Positions 45,013 through 49,358 of a stretch of 49,358 nucleotides of DNA are shown piece by piece. The stretch's first letter is position 1. Each line of letters opens with the position of its first letter. The DNA is taken from the NCBI GenBank assembly GCA_018669475.1, contig JABHCC010000090.1, forward strand, positions 1-49,358, written 5' to 3'. The notes under the pieces are model-generated. The model saw only the letters and a program-made list of their open reading frames with translations. It had not been told where the DNA came from and did not search any database. Source of the stretch: Bacteroidota bacterium (lineage in GTDB: Bacteria; Bacteroidota; Bacteroidia; Bacteroidales; UBA12481). Made by a program: the position numbers and the translations under genes.

Positions 45013-46479
45013 ATGAAACGATTTTTTTTATTTGCCAGCGCACTTGCTCTATTGTTCAGCAGTTGTCAGCAAGATCTACCCGGACCTGATTCAAATGCGC
45101 CCCGGGATGTGATATTTAATACTAGTGGTGATGGTTTGTTGAAAGCAGAAATGGACTGTTCACTGGAAGCTGATTACGCTGTGATTCAGATCAGCGGTAC
45201 TTTGTACACTGCAGCAACTTTTACAGTTAATGATGTATTGTACACACAAGCTATTAAGTTAGATCCTGCTCAGTATACTCTTGAGGAGTTTACTTTGTGG
45301 AATGATAACGATACACCTGATGACACCAGTGATGATATTATGATAAGTGCAGCTCCACATGATGGTGCTCCATTTGCTGATATGGTGTTGAATCCTTTAG
45401 ACTACACATTTGACGTTGAGGCCTTTTTGAAAATTGAAATTGAAGTTGGAGTATTGTGTTACGAAGAGGAAGACTATGAAGAATTTGGTTTTATCTGGTT
45501 CCAGCCCAACCTGAAGATCATTCGTGAAAAATGGTTCTTTGGTGATTTATGTTCAGAGATCTTTTTGTCATACGAAGGTAGCTTATACGGTGATTATCCA
45601 AAAGTTGATATGCCGGCCATATTCCAGATTGAAGTGCTTCGCGATGATGATTATGATGGCACATACGAAAACCATATGGGCACATACAACAACGAGGCTG
45701 GATATGTAAATACTGATGAGTACGCATCTGTTCCTCCATTGTCAATTCCTTATGTTGATCGTCCGGATGTAGAAGATCGTTATGAGTTTAAAATGTATGT
45801 CCTTGAGATTGTAGGATTTGATGTTGTCACAGGTGAGCCAGTATTTGAATACAGATACTATACAAGTTGGTATTTCACTGATGAGAGTGAAATTCTGTAT
45901 GATGATGGATCCTATGTAATTGATCCGAGCGGACTGATCACTTTCGATGCAGGAGATGATGGAATATATGATTTTATTGTTGGATTCTGCACAGGTGGCG
46001 ACAATGATATTGAGATTCCGGATCCTGATGACCCAACTTATGATGGATGTGAGACTGCTTTTGCATATGGAGGAGAGTCTATAGCTACTTGTTTTAGTAA
46101 TTGGGGTTTCGCACGTTGGGGATGGACTAACGCAATAAACGGAAGTATCAGCTCTATTTATGAATTACCAATTTATGCAGGTGCCGCACAATGTGATATC
46201 GAAAAAGGAACTTTGGTGGGTACACTTACGATTACTTTCACCAGTGCAACTACTGTAGAAGTTAATTATTCTATGGACAATGGATATACCATGGAAGAAA
46301 CCCATTTATACATTGGTTCTCTGGCTTTACCATCAGATAATGGTGTCTTCACATTATCTCCGGGACTATATACTGAGATTCATGATGGATTGGCAGGAGT
46401 TGGAACTGATACTTATACATTAACAGTACCTGAAGGTGATTTATATGTTGTTGCACACGCGGTGGTTTGTGGCAACTAA
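45013..46479 (+). CDS. Lipoprotein of an uncharacterised two-domain family, full-length
   Basis: This 488-residue lipoprotein (signal ending LLFSSC, Cys18) has two parts. Residues 20 to about 335 are acidic, beta-rich and paralogous to the gene at 21492. After a DPDDPTYDG linker comes a second domain (about 346-488) beginning CETAFAYGGESIATCFSNW, with GFARWGWTN, YAGAAQCDIEKGTLVGTLT, TMEETHLYIG and the ending DLYVVAHAVVC. The second domain looks like a stand-alone module that I recall from other secreted Bacteroidota proteins, but I cannot name it. Regularly spaced Asp and Cys suggest a calcium- or disulfide-stabilised surface protein. It is followed by a strong terminator. Confidence 0.82.
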   Translation: MKRFFLFASALALLFSSCQQDLPGPDSNAPRDVIFNTSGDGLLKAEMDCSLEADYAVIQISGTLYTAATFTVNDVLYTQAIKLDPAQYTLEEFTLWNDNDTPDDTSDDIMISAAPHDGAPFADMVLNPLDYTFDVEAFLKIEIEVGVLCYEEEDYEEFGFIWFQPNLKIIREKWFFGDLCSEIFLSYEGSLYGDYPKVDMPAIFQIEVLRDDDYDGTYENHMGTYNNEAGYVNTDEYASVPPLSIPYVDRPDVEDRYEFKMYVLEIVGFDVVTGEPVFEYRYYTSWYFTDESEILYDDGSYVIDPSGLITFDAGDDGIYDFIVGFCTGGDNDIEIPDPDDPTYDGCETAFAYGGESIATCFSNWGFARWGWTNAINGSISSIYELPIYAGAAQCDIEKGTLVGTLTITFTSATTVEVNYSMDNGYTMEETHLYIGSLALPSDNGVFTLSPGLYTEIHDGLAGVGTDTYTLTVPEGDLYVVAHAVVCGN

Positions 46480-46529
46480 TTATTATATATTGTGTTTAGA
46501 CCAGTAATTGGCTAACATGGCTAATAGAG

Positions 46530-46555
46530 AGGGCTCCGGTGGGGGCCCTTTTTTT
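46530..46555 (+). terminator. Rho-independent terminator
   Basis: AGGGCTCC and GGGGCCCT pair (8 bp with one G-U) around a GGTG loop, and seven T bases follow. It is 50 nt after the stop of the two-domain lipoprotein gene and is the best terminator in the window. Confidence 0.9.
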
Positions 46556-46697
46556 GTGACTTACAGGTAAAAATTTCATAGCATACAATATCACCTGGAA
46601 GGTAAAATGACAGATAGAGAATGGCTCCTTTTCAAACGCTTCGGGGAATTAAAAACTAAAGATTACCTTATCTTTACTCAAACATCAGCAGATAGTC

Positions 46698-47267
46698 ATG
46701 ATCAGCAGGATTTTTCTCCAATTTGTTTTGTTACTGGTAATATCAGTACCAATGAAACTTTGTAGCCAGGATTTGCCAAAATTAAGTACAGGAATAGCTC
46801 TTGGAGGCAGCGGATGGATAGGGATTCCAATTCAATATCGTCCAGCTGAATTTATAAGCCTGGATCTTGGCGTTTACGGTCGGGCAGCCCATGTCGATGT
46901 TTTTGAGTCTAAGTGGTATTTCGGACCCGCAGCGGATTTTGGAATATCACTGTTTTTTAGTGACAGATTCAAGCAAAAAAAGAATCGGCGTGTACTGAAT
47001 GGAATTTATCTCAAAGCAGGACTGGGTCTTCATGAACTCAAAGAATATTCGGCTGGCCTGGGCTGGGTGAGAGAGCTGCATCTAAAGGATAAATCAGGAA
47101 AGTATCTGCAAATCCAGATAGGAAGCTCTGTTCGCCATCGAACAGAAACTCATATTAACACACGATATCCTCCAGGTCATCAGGAGCAAACACAGGAATG
47201 GAACTCCCCAACGATTTATACCAAAATCAGCTGGTTCTTCGTTAACAATACACTGACTAAACGCTAA
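46698..47267 (+). CDS. Small predicted outer-membrane beta-barrel protein
   Basis: This 189-residue protein starts MISRIFLQFVLLLVISVPMK and has a signal peptide cut near KLCSQ. The mature part is made of amphipathic strands with alternating hydrophobic and polar residues (STGIALGGSGWIGIPIQYRP, FISLDLGVYGRAAHVD, YLKAGLGLHELKEYS, YLQIQIGSSVRHRTE) and ends in WFFVNN, consistent with an 8-stranded barrel. No family is recognised. It is followed after 4 nt by the propeller lipoprotein at 47272, so the two are probably co-transcribed. Confidence 0.72.
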   Translation: MISRIFLQFVLLLVISVPMKLCSQDLPKLSTGIALGGSGWIGIPIQYRPAEFISLDLGVYGRAAHVDVFESKWYFGPAADFGISLFFSDRFKQKKNRRVLNGIYLKAGLGLHELKEYSAGLGWVRELHLKDKSGKYLQIQIGSSVRHRTETHINTRYPPGHQEQTQEWNSPTIYTKISWFFVNNTLTKR

Positions 47268-47271
47268 GCTG

Positions 47272-48414
47272 ATGATGTTCAATGTTTTTAATAAAGGTCT
47301 CATTATTTTGATTGGGGCCATTTTATTTTCTTGCAGCCCACAGGAAACCACCGTTCCGGTAATAGATTTGACTACTTCTCACGAGAGTGGTCAATTATGT
47401 CTGAATGAAATACTGACTGATTATAAGCTGGTTCGCCTTGAAACCAGCCCTGAAATCCTTATACCACAATCCTATCGCAAATATATTGGGGAGAAATATA
47501 TCTTGATTCTGACTGATGATAAAATTTTTCAATTTGATACGGAAGGAAAACTAATCAGGATATTGGCAAGTCATGGAAAGGGGCCGGGTGAGTACAGCAG
47601 AATTAATCATTTTAATGTGAATTCTGATGAAAATAAATTATATCTGAAACACTATGGAGACCGTGAAAATCTAATGGTTATGGATTTGGATTCAGGTTCT
47701 GAACTCTCTGAGATTCCCCTGCCGGATAACAGAGTTAGTAAGTTTATTGTTGCAGATGATCATATTCTCTGTGTAGGTTATAAATCATCAAGTCTGGAGT
47801 TATTTACCATGAACTTCAAAGGACGAATGCTTGATAGTTTACCTAACAAGAAGGAAAATATTTTTACATCTTTTGCTGGCAGAGGGGAGTATTTAAGACG
47901 GATAAATGGCCAGATCTACTATATGAATGAATTCTCTGATTCATTATATCTGATGGATGGGGTAAAGAAAGCAGCAATGTGCTTTATCAAGGTGAATAAT
48001 CGCTATGATTTTGAAACTAAACCCATTGGGGATCTACCTCAGATTTCAACACAATCGCAAAACCAGATGAAACTATCTCTGGTTGGTTTTCACAGTGAGA
48101 AGATCGACGGAGGTTCAATGGTACGGATAACCGGGAGTAGTTCATTCCTGTGGGACCAGAAAACTCAGACTATTAAGTCAATCAGCTCTTTTTATCATGA
48201 TTATTTCGAGATGGAAGTTGATGGATTTACAATCAATTCATATGATAAGGCAGCCTGTCTCGGATTCACATCTTTAAAGTTCAAAGAATATTTACAGGAA
48301 GCTCTGGAAAATCCTGAATTGACAAGCGAAAAAGCCATAGAATTTGGTGTCTTAAACGCCAGTATCTCTGATGATGACAACCCGGTTTTTCTGATAGGAC
48401 GTGTAGTAGAATAG
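47272..48414 (+). CDS. 6-bladed beta-propeller lipoprotein
   Basis: This 380-residue protein has a lipoprotein signal ending ILFSC (Cys21). The family signature CLNEILTDYKLVRLETSPEI is followed by an HGKGPGEYS loop and the terminal NPVFLIGRVVE, matching the copy at 17083 (GQGPNEYT, NPVVVVGRLL). Start could be 47272 or the next codon, since both are ATG. It lies 4 nt behind a barrel gene and 45 nt before the racemase-like lipoprotein gene, so the three may form one envelope operon. Function is unknown. Confidence 0.83.
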   Translation: MMFNVFNKGLIILIGAILFSCSPQETTVPVIDLTTSHESGQLCLNEILTDYKLVRLETSPEILIPQSYRKYIGEKYILILTDDKIFQFDTEGKLIRILASHGKGPGEYSRINHFNVNSDENKLYLKHYGDRENLMVMDLDSGSELSEIPLPDNRVSKFIVADDHILCVGYKSSSLELFTMNFKGRMLDSLPNKKENIFTSFAGRGEYLRRINGQIYYMNEFSDSLYLMDGVKKAAMCFIKVNNRYDFETKPIGDLPQISTQSQNQMKLSLVGFHSEKIDGGSMVRITGSSSFLWDQKTQTIKSISSFYHDYFEMEVDGFTINSYDKAACLGFTSLKFKEYLQEALENPELTSEKAIEFGVLNASISDDDNPVFLIGRVVE

Positions 48415-48459
48415 GATAATATGCTTACCTTGTAATCTATACCAGGAGGCTCTGATCCT

Positions 48460-49358
48460 ATGAACATAAGAAGTTTATTTGTTTACATTACAATCTTGTG
48501 TGGGCTGGTTATATTTAGTCAGTGCAAGAATAGGCGGCTTGTTAAGGATAGCGATTTCAGCCTGATTTCTACAGCAATTTCAAATACTGGCAGCAAGCAT
48601 TATTTTAACCCGGGGCAATATCCGGGAGATCGATCTGACCTGGCTATAGGAGTTTTTGACTCTGGTACAGGGGGCCTCTCAGTGCTGAACTCAATCATTG
48701 AACTCGATGAATTCAACAATTCCAGCCATGAGTCCGGAAGTGATGGAATCGCAGATTTCATTTCTGAACGTTTCATCTATCTTGCTGATGAGGCCAATAT
48801 GCCATACGGAAAATACAATGCTGAAGGGAAAGCTGATTTTTTGCGGGAGCTGGTTTTGAAAGATGTTTTGTTTCTACTAGGTAATTCGTACTATTCATCA
48901 CCTCAGGATCGCCTTCCAAAGAAAGATAAGGAAGCAGTGAAAAGTATTGTTATTGCTTGTAATACAGCAACTGCTTACGGACTGGAAACTGTCAGGGATG
49001 CGATGGATTACTGGGATTTAGACATTGAAATATTGGGAATTATTGAAGCCGGAGCTAAAAACGCAATAGAATTATTGTCTGGAAGAGGAAAGAATAAATC
49101 AGTTATCGGGGTTCTTGCTACTGAAGGAACCTGTGCATCGGGAGGATACCCCGCATCAATATTAGAGATTGCCAACCATCAGATCCCTGAAGCTGATATC
49201 AGGGTTGTTCAGCAGGCCGGAATTGGATTGGCAGGAGCCATTGATGAGGATATAAATTACATTGATCCCTCTGCATCAGAAATTCGTGATGCCCAATTAT
49301 ATTACGGACCAGGCATCGATCACAGCGATTATCCCATCGATCTGACCTTGTGGGATAA
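48460..49358 (+). CDS. Glutamate racemase-like protein with lipoprotein signal, cut by window edge
   Basis: An open frame from the ATG at 48460 reaches the window end (299 codons). The homology to the Asp/Glu racemase (MurI) family is clear: AIGVFDSGTGGLSVL near 62-76, YLADEANMPYGKYN at 107-120, VIACNTATAYG with catalytic Cys167, and IGVLATEGTCASGGY. However the protein begins with a lipoprotein signal peptide (ending IFSQC, Cys22), and extra residues separate the first two motifs (about 77-105). AGGAGG lies 11 nt upstream of the ATG, a good ribosome site. The second catalytic Cys would lie beyond the window. MurI is normally cytoplasmic, so this is likely a paralogue with an envelope role. 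Confidence 0.85.
   Translation, partial: MNIRSLFVYITILCGLVIFSQCKNRRLVKDSDFSLISTAISNTGSKHYFNPGQYPGDRSDLAIGVFDSGTGGLSVLNSIIELDEFNNSSHESGSDGIADFISERFIYLADEANMPYGKYNAEGKADFLRELVLKDVLFLLGNSYYSSPQDRLPKKDKEAVKSIVIACNTATAYGLETVRDAMDYWDLDIEILGIIEAGAKNAIELLSGRGKNKSVIGVLATEGTCASGGYPASILEIANHQIPEADIRVVQQAGIGLAGAIDEDINYIDPSASEIRDAQLYYGPGIDHSDYPIDLTLWD

Noticed and set aside
46607-46762. 52-codon ORF before the small barrel gene
   Set aside because: It overlaps the real gene in another frame and shows no protein-like pattern.

Overview
The window comes from a member of the Bacteroidota. The signs are low-to-moderate GC, very weak Shine-Dalgarno sites, a type IX secretion C-terminal sorting domain, many lipoproteins of the 6-bladed beta-propeller type, a HYC_CC_PP protein next to a CusA pump, VPS10/BNR repeat proteins and TAnnTTTG-like promoter elements. 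I cannot place it below phylum. I saw no rRNA, tRNA, CRISPR array, insertion sequence or prophage.

Region 1 (1-16193): a dense minus-strand operon of at least eight genes. It encodes a TolC-type outer-membrane channel, an HlyD/MacA-type adaptor, a MacB/LolD-type ATPase, two paralogous FtsX-type permeases, two tandem 6-bladed beta-propeller lipoproteins, and a third, different permease that runs off the left edge. Divergent from it are an NtrC-type response regulator and its histidine kinase. Together they look like a regulated envelope export or lipoprotein-handling machine, and this is my best candidate for an undescribed system.

Region 2 (16194-22514): a HEPN/MNT toxin-antitoxin pair, another propeller lipoprotein with the tail of an Old Yellow Enzyme gene fused behind it, a small secreted protein, a T9SS-exported M6-like metalloprotease with a discoidin-type domain, and a lipoprotein whose second domain has been lost, leaving only its last 32 codons behind two stop codons.

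Region 3 (22681-31111): housekeeping genes (thrC, thrB, folA), an outer-membrane-type protein, a PQQ-like propeller, a conserved hypothetical, a class C beta-lactamase-like hydrolase, and a short scar of a Rieske-type gene.

Region 4 (31112-43471): a large VPS10/BNR protein, a broken rhodanese/thioredoxin gene, a TlpA-like lipoprotein and a copper/silver efflux cluster (HYC_CC_PP protein, CusA, TolC-type channel, CusB with HMBD and DUF3347, secreted HMA protein). Three arrays of exact 7-bp units (GGTCNNN or its complement) lie between genes here, with a fourth TAAGGNN array beside the first.

Region 5 (43478-49358): a transglutaminase-like lipoprotein, the full-length two-domain paralogue of the truncated lipoprotein in region 2, a small beta-barrel, a fourth propeller lipoprotein, and, cut by the right edge, a glutamate-racemase homologue that carries a lipoprotein signal peptide. 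Gene remnants at four sites suggest ongoing deletion-driven decay of accessory genes.
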